64,000 nt of DNA from positions 1 through 64,000 of the forward strand of contig JABBOT010000031.1 in the NCBI GenBank assembly GCA_016165875.1, written 5' to 3'. Positions 53,609 through 64,000 of the stretch are shown here, one piece after another. The stretch comes from Acanthopleura granulata (taxonomy: Eukaryota; Mollusca; Polyplacophora; Chitonida; Chitonidae). Below the pieces are notes generated by a model. That model worked only from the letters and a program-made list of their open reading frames with translations, was not told the origin of the DNA and searched no databases. Positions within the stretch are counted from its first letter, which is position 1. Every line of letters starts with the position of its first letter. The position numbers were made by a program, and so were the translations under genes.

Positions 53609-53993
53609 CCTTTATCTAAATTAGTGGGAAACTAAGTCTCAATGTGAAATTTCCTTTTAGCAACAATTTTGTTGGTAATGGATATTAAGTTAGATCCAGA
53701 TATCTATTCATTTAGTTATTTATTCTGTGTTTAGGCATTACTCCGTATTATTAGGCAATACAATGAATGAATGATTATGGCTTAACGCCACATCGGCAAT
53801 ATCTCAGCCATATCGTGGCGAGAACAAGGTGGAACCACGAGACAGTTCAGGTTTTCGTTGGTGACATGAGAACATTAAAAACAAACTAAAACGTACGGAC
53901 ATGATTAAAGTCAGGTAAGAAAACCAAAACAGCTAAAACTCGAAAACCAGCATATTAAGGAAGTTTTATCACGAGTACGTATGAAAATAAAAT

Positions 53994-56900
53994 TTATATT
54001 TTATGATACAGGCCAATGGCCTTCAAATATTTTATGACAGCGTCGCCAGCGATGCTGTCAAACAAATCATACATGGAGTTTACTGTGTAGAACTTTTGCC
54101 GCACATGGGCAAAGTCCACACAGTCAACCAGGATATGTTTGATGCCGTATTCAGCACCACATCCACCACACTCGGGAGCACTGCTCCCATCCAGGATGAA
54201 ATTGTGTGTTAGACGAGAATGCCCAACACGGCATCTTGTTAAAACGACTTGGTCTCTACGAAACATACCCAGTGTATAAGAGTTATGGCCAATGACAGGG
54301 TGAATAGCGTGCAGTTTATTACACACCTGCACGTCCCATTCACCCTGCCAAAGGCGACGAATATACTTAAGAATGTTAGATTTAAAATCAGCGTATGGGA
54401 TTTTAACTTTTGATACGGACTTATTTAGGGCAGCCTTTGCCTCCCTGTCCACGACTGTGTTTCCATGGATACCAACATGGCTTGGTATCCAACAGAATAT
54501 AATATCTTTGCCTCTTTTAATCAATTTTCTATGTAAGGCTAAAATTTGCAGAATAAGCGGGTTTTTGAATTTATTATTCTGCATTGCCAAAAGGCAGGAG
54601 AGCGAGTCACTGCATACCATTGCCCTCTGGGCACGCCCAGAGGAAACATATGATAAGGCCAGGAGTATAGCCCTGGCTTCTGCAGAAAAGATAGACGATG
54701 AAGACGGAAGACGAAGAGAAGAGACCCGCTGTTCTAAGACAGCCGCAGCCGCAACCCTGTCCCCATCCTTCGACCCATCAGTGTATATAAATTTATAATT
54801 TGGATAATTAGCCTTAATTTCAGCAAAAGCTTGTTGAATTATAAGAGGATTTGTGTTCGATTTATTATGTTGACGTAGATCAAATATTACTTTAGGTTGT
54901 GGAAGAAGCCAGGGAGGAGACTCCGGAAAAGATACCGGAGTTATCTCCTCTAGCTTGATGTTAGCTTCCACAACATGGTCCCGTATACGAAGACCGAACG
55001 GAGGGATCTTGTTAGGACATTTAGTATATTTGTCTACGTATGATGGATTGAAAACACAGTCGTAGGCAGGGTTTGTTGGGTGAGCTTTAAGCTTTGTTGC
55101 ATATTGAAGGCTGAGTTTAATACGTCGGTTATGTAAAGAAGGCTCATTGGCCTCCACGTATAAACTCTCTACTGCTGAGGTTCTACAGGCACCAAGGCTG
55201 AGTCTCAGGCCTTGGTGATGGACCGGATCCAACATTTTAAGATATGATTTCCTAGTTGAACCATAAATGATGGACCCATAGTCCAATTTAGACCTCACCA
55301 GAGAACGATATAAATTAAGTAAAACAGATCGGTCAGCACCCCAATCGGTGCTAGACACGACCTTAATTATATCCATAGCCTTTATACATTTAGCTTTAAG
55401 CGTTTTTAAGTGAGGTATAAAAGATAGTTTACTATCGAATATAACTCCTAAAAATTTATTTTCCCCAACAATCTTCACTGGTTCACCACAAAAATTAAGC
55501 TCAGGGTCTAGATGAGGTTTCCGTTTATTACAGAAATGCATTCCGACGGTTTTAGAAGTAGAAAATCTAAAACCGTTGCCAACTGCCCATTTCTCGATCT
55601 TATTGAGGCAAAGCTGCAGTTGCCGCTCGATGTTATTCATATTTTTAGCGCGGTAGCATGTCAGAAAATCATCTACATATAAACAACCCTCGGTTCCAGA
55701 TGTTAATGTTTGGGCCAAGCTATTAATTTTGATGCTGAACAGCGTAGGTGAAAGGATACTGCCCTGGGGTACACCCATCTCTTGCTCATAAGAGTCCGAA
55801 AGAGTGGACCCCACCCGTACCTTAAACTGACGATTTGATAAAAATTTGGATATAAATATAGGTAATCGACCTTTAAGGCCCATATCCGCGAGGTCTTTTA
55901 AAATGCCATATTTCCACGTGGTGTCGTAGGCCTTTTCAAGGTCAAAAAATACTGACACCACATGTTCATTATTAATAAAACCATCGCGAATGAAACTTTC
56001 AAGTCGAACAAGGTGATCCACTGTGGATCTACCTTGACGAAAACCACATTGGATATTAGATAGTAACTTGTTGGTTTCGAGAAACCAAACAAGCCTATGA
56101 TTTATCATCCGTTCTATAGTCTTACAGACGCAACTGGTAAGAGCTATGGGACGGTAATTATTTGGATCAGTATGATCCTTACCCGGTTTGGGGACCGGGA
56201 TAATACATGCCTCCCTCCATGAGGGTGGAAAATTACCAGTTATCCAAATATCGTTCAATAAGTCCAAGAGAGTCTCAAGTGGTTCAGCTGGTAAATCGTT
56301 CAGAAATTTATAATATACATTATCAGGACCACACGCTGTCTCATGTGCCTTTCTGAGTGCAGTTTTTAGTTCATCGATATTAAAAGGACGATTATAATCT
56401 TCTATGTTTTTAGAAGAAAAGGGCAATTTCATTTTCTCCTTCTGGTTTTTGACATGCTGAAATTGTGAAGTATAATTCTCAGAAGAAGATTTTTTAGAAA
56501 TTGATTCCGCTAATTTATTAGCTATATCGGATGGAGAAGTTAGTATGTTATCTCCATCTTTCAAGTGCTGGACTTTTGCTTTGTTATTTTTACCCTTTAG
56601 TTTCTGAACCATATTCCAGACCTTACGCATAGGTGTTTTGAACGTAATGCCTGAAACAAAGTTCCGCCAACAAGATCGTCTCTTGGACTTAAGTAATCGA
56701 CGAGCCTTAGCTGCAAGAATACGAACCTGGTTTAAATTTTCATCAGTAGGGCAATGGTTGAACTTGTGTTCAGCCCTTTTACGGTCCTTTATGGCTTTAC
56801 GACAGTCATTGTCGTACCAGGGTTTACTTTTGGATTTTGGACTGGTCGAGGTCTTAGGGATAGTTCTATCTGCAGCTCGTAATATAAGCTGATTAAATTT

Positions 56901-57263
56901 AAATATTGGGTCATCTGCTGCATTGAGAGTCTGTGGAGTGATATCAGCCTCACAGAACATCTCAAATGCCATCCAATCTGCTTTATCGAACTTCCACCTA
57001 GCTACACCTTCTAAAGAATTAGAAGTGACATGCTCTAGGATAATAGGAAAATGGTCACTACCACAAAGATCCTCGTGCACTCTCCAAGAAAAATCCAGGA
57101 GAAGTGACTGATCGGTGATAGTGAGAGCGATAGCAGAATAGATGCCATTACCCGCATGCGAATGAGTATTAGAACCATCATTGAAATAACACAATTCTTC
57201 CTTGGTTAAAAAATCTTCTACTACCTTGCCCTTATTATTTATATTGTTACTTGCCTGCTGCAC
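53994..57263 (-). pseudogene. I-like ORF2 lacking the endonuclease N-terminus but open for ~1085 codons (element D)
   Basis: The frame begins at the deletion junction, without an ATG of its own, and runs uninterrupted to the normal ORF2 stop. It keeps the end of the endonuclease (SDHFP), the reverse transcriptase (RPIALTS, GFRQGRS, FFDLEKAYD, GVPQGS, YVDDF), RNase H (YTDGSK, SAEARA, CSDSLS, TVVDREAK) and the C-terminal knuckle (CGGCGAEYG...H...C). The NNINNKGKVVEDF segment follows straight after the junction. The absence of stops suggests the deletion is young. Confidence 0.9.
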
Positions 57264-57477
57264 CCTCCAAGGCCCTCTTCAAAAGAAAGGGATGTATTTT
57301 CGAGGCCGGCTTTTGTTCACTCTTTGTTGAGAGAACAATAAAAGCCGGCCAACTTTCCTGTCCAATGTCTAGAGGGTCTGATAGAACCTCCAGCTTCCTC
57401 TTTTTATCAGCCCCTGAATTCGGCTGAGACGACGATCCAATGTTAGAAACATTTTTAGAAAGGTTTAGGGGATTCAT
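57247..57477 (-). pseudogene. Truncated ORF1 of element D (76 codons)
   Basis: This is the N-terminal part of the B/C-type ORF1 (MNPLNLSK to RALEGAA), ending at a TAA created by the internal deletion. All zinc knuckles are lost. Its last codons overlap, in another frame, the start of the open ORF2 remnant. Confidence 0.85.
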
Positions 57478-58136
57478 AATAAATAATCAGGGATTCACCC
57501 CACGTGTTCCCCACCCACCACGGAGTGCCAACAAGGGCGATGCCTCAACCTGGGGATACCCGGCAGGAAAGACACCAAGGATTCCACATGGGGTATACTC
57601 AAATAGATGGCCTTAATATGCACACCCCATTCCCCACCCGAGCTCCTCCATCACCCACCCAATGAAGGAGGTTGCACATTAGACACGGACTACTTGAGTG
57701 ACCCTACAGCCACTGCCTCAAACGCAATCCCACGAACGAAATTTGAGAAACATCATTTGTTCTCTAAAGAGTGTTTATAGAGAGAACTTTTGGGACCACG
57801 CAGAGGCAATTCGTGACCAGCCGATTGATCGGATCGGGCCATCCGACCGCCCGTCTTTGGAGAAGTATGGGCCGAAGTAGAGTGTTGGGCGTGAGGATCT
57901 CGCAAGATCAACCCGCCCTCAGCCACCAGGATCCCGTCCTCCTCCATCACGGGTCGCAACCCACGGCAAACAGGTTGCCCCTTTTAGTCGCCTTGTACGA
58001 CCAGCCCGGGGAGGCTGTGGGACTATTCTATTCACCGGAACCACACGGGAGAGCCCTAGGTTAGTCGCCTCGTACGACAAGCTTGCCTAGAGAACTGGGG
58101 CCCTATTCTTTTCACTCCCGGGAACCCCACGGGGGA
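57478..58136 (-). promoter_or_regulatory. 5'UTR of element D
   Basis: The inner part (57478-57810) is of the B/C type. The outer part (57812-58136), with its two 77-bp monomers, differs from element A at only a handful of positions. Confidence 0.6.
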
Positions 58137-58249
58137 TTTGGCAATACAAGGATATTTGTGAGTTTCCTGAGTGACTGCACTAGCACGCTAACCATCTGGA
58201 CACGGAGACTTCTACATCAAGATAAAACGCAAAAGATTTGGTTGCCTCG

Positions 58250-58395
58250 ATGGTTGTCTGTTTCCCTGGCCTCACCCCTCAGTTTTGAGTGCCAAGGGAG
58301 GCAACAAGCACTATTTTTTAGTCTTTGATATGACCAGACCTGGAATTGATCCCAGATCCTCTGACACCGAGGTGAACGCTGGACAGTTAGGGATT
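58250..58395 (-). mobile_element. Partial tRNA-derived SINE
   Basis: On the minus strand a B-box-like GGGATCAATTCC is followed by GGTCTGGTCATATCAAAGAC and a body with GTGCTTGTTGCCTCCCTTGG. The head end shares CC.GG.C.ATA.CAAA with the tRNA-like fragment at 59958, so the two seem related. Boundaries are uncertain. Confidence 0.5.
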
Positions 58396-58616
58396 GTGAG
58401 ATTCAATACAAAAGACAACAGCCTGAAGAGCAGAATTAGGACAGTGCCATAGGTGGTAAATGGTTACCTGTATGCAGTGAAAACCTGCATCCTTGGTCAA
58501 TTGACCCCGGGCAAGGTTTCATTTTGTTATTGTAAATGCCTAAAAAGCGACAAATTACGACATCCCTGGTAAAAGGTAAACAGATGTTGCAGAGAGCAAA
58601 GGCGTTTCATGCAAGA

Positions 58617-59162
58617 ATGAATGATTATGGCTTAACGCCACATCGGCAATATCTCAGCCATATCGTGGCGAGAACAAGGTGGAAACATGAGACAGTAAAG
58701 GTTTTCGATAGTCACTGGAGAACATTAAAAAGAAAACAAAAAAGTTCGGACATGGGTTAAAATCAGGCAGGAAAAACAAAACAGTTAAAACTCGAAAACC
58801 AGGATATTAAGGAAATTTTATAACAAATATTTATTTTTGAGAATAAAATTTATATTTTATGATAAAGGCCAAAAGCCTTCAAATATTTCATGACAGCGTC
58901 ACCAGCGATGCTGTCAAACAAATCATATATGGAGTTTACTGTGTAGAATCTTTGCCGCACATGGGCAAAGTCCACACAGTCAACCAGGATATGTTTGATG
59001 CCGTACTGCGCATCACATCCAACACACTTTGGAGCACTACCCCCATCCAGGATAAAATTGTGTGTTAGACGAGAATGCCCAACGCGGCATCTTGTCAAAA
59101 ACCACTTGGTCTCTACGAGACATACCAAACGTATAAGAGTCATAGCCTATGACAGGGTGAAT
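58617..59162 (-). mobile_element. Element E: 5'-truncated I/Nimb-like LINE
   Basis: This 546-bp insertion is flanked by CGTTTCATGCAAGA at 58603-58616 and 59163-59176. It holds the tail, the 3'UTR and the last 100 or so codons of ORF2 (minus frame 58850-59143 is the C-terminal knuckle and VRQRFYTV region, with a frameshift near 59100). It is closest to element A in sequence. Confidence 0.92.
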
Positions 59163-59176
59163 CGTTTCATGCAAGA

Positions 59177-59957
59177 TTGATTTCGTGAATAACCTGAAAC
59201 ACCAGTTCCCAAAGAAACCTCCCAGAGAGGCCACCAAAGACACAACACTGGGGCCATGCTTAATTCTGAGTAGTTCTACGGTGGTGACGCCTATGGAACG
59301 CATTTAACACCAGTGCATTATTTTTTGGCGCATTTCGGTTCTAACTGTGATTGATTCTCCATCCATTTACAATTCATAAATTTGGTGATGTACTTTTGAT
59401 TTGTTCCTCAACGGAGTCATGCCAGCGACCCTTTCCTGTAGGTTTTCATATGACCTGTAGTGAACTCCTTGCCTCCATAATGTACCATGAAGGGTTTAAC
59501 GTCTACATGTTACCATGGCTTAGGCACCATGTTTTCTTGTCTTTTTTTAACATTGTATTCCTTGAAGCGGGAGTTAACCGTTGGCTTATATAGCACCTGT
59601 ATTAAGTTACAGCATGTATTCGTGAGATATTCATATGAAGGTTGTTGTAAATAGTGCTTAATTATGTTCACACAGTGTTGACAAACACGCCGCTAATTTA
59701 GGACTTACAATAACGAGAGGCCGGATTTTACCGGTAACTTGTGATCATTTGCAACCTATCACACTGTCGTCACTGCTCTGGCTTTACCCACTGTGCTGTA
59801 GTCTTTTATATTGTAAAAGTACAAAAATCCTATTCATGTGATAAAATATGTTCTTTTCGATACGCTCAAAAATGTTCTAAAAGTCGCATTTTGTCAGACA
59901 TAGCTGCTGTATTACATAAAGTACTAGGAGAATGAAATTCAAATCTTGAAATTACTG
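59177..59957. other. Non-coding stretch with no gene recognised
   Basis: Only short frames without recognisable domains. No repeat identified. Confidence 0.4.
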
Positions 59958-60025
59958 AACCACCTCGGTGTCCGGTTGGTTACAGCGTCCGCCTCGAGGT
60001 CGGGATCAATCCGGGCCATACCAAA
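59958..60025 (+). mobile_element. tRNA-like SINE head
   Basis: GGTTGGTTACAGCGTCCGCC (A-box side) and GGTCGGGATCAATCC (B-box-like), then GGGCCATACCAAA, fit a tRNA-derived SINE promoter of a type I associate with molluscs. The body is missing; at about 60063 the sequence changes to LINE. Confidence 0.55.
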
Positions 60026-60062
60026 TATAAATATAAAAGACAACAGCACAGACAGTAAAAAG

Positions 60063-61090
60063 GATCCATCACTTCTCCCGAATAATAAATTTATATTAAC
60101 AGCAGTCGATAGACCCATCACTAAATCCTGGACAATTCCAAAATCCCAAAGTAAACCATGGTATGATAATGACCGTCACAAAGGCATTAAGGACCGTAAA
60201 AACGCTGAGAGCAGTTTTAATGCCTGTCGCACTGATAATAACTTCATACATTTAGATCCAAGACTCGTCGATTAATTAAGCCCAAGAGAGGATCTTGTTG
60301 GAGGAACTTTGCTTCAGACAACCATGCGTAAGGTCTGGAACATGGTTCAGAAACTTAAGGGAAAAACAGGAAGGCAAAAGTTCAGCATTCAAAAGATGCT
60401 GATAATATTCTAATTTTTCAAGTGATATATCTAATAAACTGGCTTAAACTACATCTGAGAAATCTTCTGAGAATTACACTACTGACTTTCATCATATTAA
60501 AAATCAGAAGTAGAAAATAAACTTACGTCTTCCTTCTAAGAATTTAGAAGCATGTAATCGTCCTTTTTCTCTCGAAGAGCTTAAGACTACATTAAAAAAT
60601 GCACAATACTGCCTGTGGTCCTGATAACGTATGTTATAAGTTTCTGAACCATTTATCATCAGAGCCACTTGGGGCTGTCCTGGACTTAATGATATTTGGA
60701 TAACTGCCAATTTTCCGCCGGCATGGAGAGCGGCGTGTATTATCCCGGTCCCTAAACCGGGTAAGGATCATACCGATCCTAATAATTACCGCCCCATAGC
60801 TCTTAGCAGATGCGTCTGTAAGACTATGGAGCCGATGGTAAACGATAAAACCAACAAGCTTTTATCTTATATACAATGTGGTTTTCGTCAAGGTCGATCT
60901 ACTTTAGATCACCCTGTTCGATTTGAAAGTTTTATTGGTGATGGTTTTAGTAATAATGAACATGTGTTTATATTTTTCGACCAAGAAAAGGCCTACGACA
61001 CCACATGGAAATATGGTATTTTAAAAGACCTTTTAAATGTGGGTCTTAAAGGTCGTTTACCAGTATTTATATCGGAATTTTTATCTGATT
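60063..61090 (+). pseudogene. Plus-strand I-like ORF2 relic
   Basis: Pieces on the plus strand match element A ORF2: DPSLLP, PKSQSKPWYDND, then the linker region (KVWNMVQKLKG), the RT start (PVPKPGKDHTDPNNYRP), GFRQGRSTLDH, a decayed FFDQEKAYDTTWKYG, and ISEFLSD at the right edge. Many frameshifts and stops lie between. It is the only long I-like copy in the window on the plus strand. No tail or target duplication was found. Confidence 0.85.
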
Positions 61091-61950
61091 GTACTTGTAG
61101 AATTCTCCATGCTTGTGCGTTTGCCTGTATGCCTGACTTACTGTCCTGCCTGTTTGCTTCAGTAAGTATTGGAAAGTTGTCATTCGTACTGATCGATTGG
61201 AGCACGTGGTTGTGGTCACTAGCTGTATTTCTAGACAGTATCCTATTTATCTGTATAACTGTCCGCCAATCCGGAAAGATGTCTTTCTCAACTTGTCCAT
61301 TGTCAACCAGATGAGCAGGGTAACGAACAGTGACTTTATTGTATCGGTTTTGTTTTGCATATTGTACTCTACTCAGAGATTATCGTGCATTTTCAATTTC
61401 ATAAGGATAACCTGTACTAATTCCATAATGTGTGCCTTTCAGCAGGTAAGCGATTTACACAACTGCTTCATGTTGCAGAAATCTCGGAAGGCCACGACGA
61501 TTGGTACAGGCTAGTGGTTAAACATGTTTACACGTCCTAGACTATAGGCTTGCACCAAATACATGCCGTCTGGCAAGTTCAATTCGCTGCACACAAATCT
61601 CGTTGTGTGAAAACAGTTCTCTCCTTTGATTTCCTCAAATCCTCTAAGTATTAAATTTTGTCTACTCGATTCAATTTCAATTTATTTTTGTTCCAGAATT
61701 TGCAGTGTGTTTCATTTTACGTCTTAATTTTGTTGGAGTTCAGTTTGTCAGCCCACTCTTGTTTTAGCTCTATAGCGGACATTTTTCAAACATAACCGAC
61801 AGTTAATCGTCGATTGGCAGAGTCTGGAAATGTGTTCCATGCATAGCTGTGTTTTGACGCTTTGTTTTTTTTCTCTGTATTTGCCAGATACATGAACTCT
61901 GTTGGAGTTCATGTATAGCATTAATTCAAGTAAGTCAGCTTGCAGTGTGT
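61091..61950. other. Non-coding stretch with one perfect hairpin
   Basis: No gene recognised. ATACATGAACTC at 61888-61899 and its exact complement GAGTTCATGTAT at 61905-61916 form a 12-bp stem with a 5-base loop. Confidence 0.5.
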
Positions 61951-62015
61951 GTCCGAGTTGTGGATTGGTGTAACGGCACTGGGCTCAGCAGCGTGGGTTT
62001 GAGGCCCCGATAGAG
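61951..62015 (+). mobile_element. Possible tRNA-derived SINE head
   Basis: GATTGGTGTAACGGCACTGG looks like an A-box region and GTGGGTTTGAGGCCC like a B box at suitable spacing. The following 100 bp may be its body. No second copy in the window supports this. Confidence 0.4.
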
Positions 62016-62557
62016 TACACCAGGGAAGTCGTTCAGTGCTAATTTATTCACAGTGTCCTTGGCAATAAGGGGACAGACGAGCCTGGGGGTACTTGCCGTT
62101 TTCGTCACCAATGTATCACACGAAGAGAAGTTCATCAATTACTTACCAAAGGCACTTTCGTTACCTCAACCGAAATTAATAACTGATACACTGTCGTATA
62201 ACTGAAATACTGATGAGGATAATGTTAAACAAACCAATAAGTCATATATACTCAAAGTTCACATAGTGCTGTTACGAGCCTTCTGTTGCCTAATGTCACT
62301 TAAATATATGCAAAAATGAGGAGTTCAAAAACGACAAGATGAAGGAGAAGCTAGTGAGAGCTTCTTTGATAAATGTACAAACGGACGGGATGAAAATTGG
62401 AAATAAAGAACGCCAGAGAAGAAAAAGAGAACGGCATAAGATCAGAAAATGTCGAACTGTGCTTACTGGAACAAAGAGAGAATACTGAAAAAGGAATAAG
62501 GTCATAGACAAGAAGAAGTAGAAAATAAAACGGAAGGGAAAAAATAGACTGTGTCTC

Positions 62558-62695
62558 CAGAGAGTTCCAGAGAATAGATTAGTTCCATATCCTCTAGAGC
62601 CTCTAGTATAAGACGAGTGAAAGGGGCAATTTGTTTGCCATGGGCTGGGACCAGTGATGGCGGAGGACGGGATCCTGGTGGCTGAAGAATGGCGC
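62558..62695 (+). mobile_element. Decayed fragment of the I-like 5'UTR
   Basis: GAATAGATTAGTTCCAT, then GAGTGAAAGGGGCAATTTGT, GGAGGACGGGATCCTGGTGG and CTGA match the outer 5'UTR of elements A-D in sense orientation on the plus strand. Neither a true 5' end nor ORF1 is attached. Confidence 0.72.
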
Positions 62696-64000
62696 GAACG
62701 ACCACGTGCTTTTGCTTATCTCCCGTACCATGCGTTCTGCTCAACTCGAAAATGCTATGTGGCTTATGGTTTCGTTAAATAAACTAAAGGCACCGAACTG
62801 CGATAAATGACTGCTTAAGACGTAACGTACCTTAAATTTGAGTGGGTTTATCGATATGGAGCATATAGAAATCTATTATTACCTAGTTTAGAAAATAACA
62901 TTCCATACTTTCTATTGCCTTACAGTTATTACCGCAAAAATCTGGCTTATGGATAGCTGTGTATCTGTATACCGTTCATTTGGGGAAATATGAAAACCTG
63001 AACGCAAATGTACACATTTATAATTTCCTGAAACATAATTTAAAAGGTATAAAGATCCGCAATAACGTATCATGTCTTGAATTCCATGTCTTGAATTCCA
63101 ACTTCTGGCAGGCAGTGGGTCGCGAAAACTTTATTTCATACTCATTCGCTGTAAAGAGTATGTTTTGAGTGGGATATCACCTACCAGAAGTTGGATTTCA
63201 AGACATGGCGAAAAATGGCCCGAAACGTTCGATTCAAATGTTTAAACGGCTGATTATTGTTGAAAGATGGTTTTCCGGTGCTGTAAGGTGGCTGTTATTT
63301 ATAGTGAATATGTCAAAGTGGACTTCTATGGGACGAATGGGTAGGCGACCAGCTGGCTGTGCTGTTCCCTCTAGTGATTTATGAACGAAATCAATGAAGC
63401 CACAAAAAAATGGCGTTCGACTGACCCATTTAAAATTAAAATTTATACCCTTAAAGGTAAAAGATTGTAATGGCGCCCAACAATTGGGATGTTGGGATGA
63501 ATATGAGGCAGTTTCAATACATTTTATTTAACAGATTGTTCCATGAATGAAAATTTGCCACGCAAAAATAAGTGTTGCGTTGACACATAATCCCTTCTCA
63601 GTAAAAAGCAACCATGTTACTTATTTGCAGGCGTTTTTAAACAGTTGAACGCGTTAAACTATTGAGCTGATTGGGGAAACCACCTAGTTCTTGGAGCCAA
63701 AGCCTGTTGGGCGATTTGAAAATTTCAAAGGTATCGTAAAATTTACTCATAAGAACTTATGTAAAGTTCCTTTCCTTCAAGATGTTCGACGGTTAGAATG
63801 TGAAATTTTAAGTTCATATTAAAATTTAAACAGAAGTACAAATTTAACTTTGAGATTCTCTTTCACAGAAACAATACACATTACATGCTGGCCTACTCCA
63901 TCACCTCCACTGTCGCTGGGTTATTTGGATGTTGCTCTACCAGTGGAGTATGGTGACGTCTCATTTCGCCTACTTCTTCTGTTTCAAATTAAATAAATCG
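62696..64000. other. Non-coding stretch with an imperfect inverted repeat
   Basis: No gene recognised. The inverted repeat at 63084-63208 is described separately. Confidence 0.4.
63084..63208. repeat. 29-bp inverted repeat with nested hairpin
   Basis: The left arm 63084-63112 (CCATGTCTTGAATTCCAACT...) and right arm 63180-63208 pair with two mismatches across a 67-base loop. The loop itself has a smaller hairpin (CATACT with AGTATG). A direct repeat of CATGTCTTGAATTC at 63071-63084 and 63085-63098 overlaps the left arm. Origin unknown. Confidence 0.75.

Larger units (their letters stand above)
53764..58136 (-). mobile_element. Element D: I/Nimb-like LINE with internal deletion
   Basis: Both ends are present and GGCAATACAA flanks the element at 53754-53763 and 58140-58149. 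The 5'UTR and the first 75 codons of ORF1 join directly, near 57250, to ORF2 downstream of GDFN. About 1.6 kb is missing relative to element A (the rest of ORF1 and most of the endonuclease). The remaining RT and RNase H region is open. The element cannot be autonomous. Confidence 0.92.

Noticed and set aside
53994..57263. Large minus-strand ORF as an intact gene
   Set aside because: It lacks its own ATG and the start of the endonuclease; it begins at a deletion junction in element D.
59958..60025. A genuine tRNA gene
   Set aside because: A- and B-box-like motifs are present but no cloverleaf or anticodon arm can be drawn; it fits a SINE head better.

Overview
This is eukaryotic, repeat-dense DNA from an invertebrate, probably a lophotrochozoan and most likely a mollusc. 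Two LINE superfamilies, a Penelope-like retroelement, tRNA-derived SINEs with a core and tail I associate with molluscs, and a Merlin-type DNA transposase relic occur together. The organism is an inference from transposon content; no host gene here is complete enough to settle it. There are no bacterial operons, rRNA genes or CRISPR arrays.

1-24407, continuing at 36287-38336: a head-to-tail array of a Tx1/L1-clade LINE. Window order is the tail of copy 0, copies 1-4 (about 5.49 kb each) and a decayed copy 5. Each unit has a 5'UTR of about 740 bp, ORF1 (two zinc knuckles), a spacer of about 226 bp, ORF2 (AP-endonuclease plus reverse transcriptase), AATAAA and 8-13 A. The next unit starts directly after the A run. 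Copies 1 and 3 have both ORFs open, copy 2 has a frameshifted ORF1, and copy 4 has two stops in ORF2. All four share substitutions in the endonuclease SDH motif (SDQ) and the RT RQG motif (RQV), whereas old copy 5 keeps SDH and RQG. Variants that travel together across the poly(A) junctions point to multiplication at the DNA level rather than by retrotransposition.

22197-43971: copy 5 has taken several insertions. A 5'-truncated Penelope-like fragment sits in its ORF1. A decayed full-length RNase H-bearing I/Nimb-like LINE (element B) sits between ORF1 and ORF2. An intact full-length I/Nimb-like LINE (element A, 5.9 kb, flanked by a 12-13 bp duplication) sits inside B. Another decayed copy (element C) cuts off copy 5 in mid-ORF2. 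All I-like elements here are on the minus strand.

43972-53763: mostly non-coding DNA. It holds two SINEs in opposite orientation, a frameshifted Merlin transposase relic, a short tandem duplication, one possible host exon with a PTB-like start, and two very small LINE fragments, one of them a 55-bp insertion with a 12-bp target duplication.

53764-64000: element D (full-length ends but an internal deletion across ORF1 and the endonuclease), truncated element E, partial SINEs, a plus-strand I-like ORF2 relic, a 5'UTR fragment and two perfect or near-perfect inverted repeats. I recognise no host gene here.

Order of events: the LINE array, then PLE and B into copy 5, then A into B. Element A looks potentially autonomous, with two intact ORFs joined by an overlapping stop-start (TAATG) that recalls the coupled translation known for the silkworm LINE SART1.
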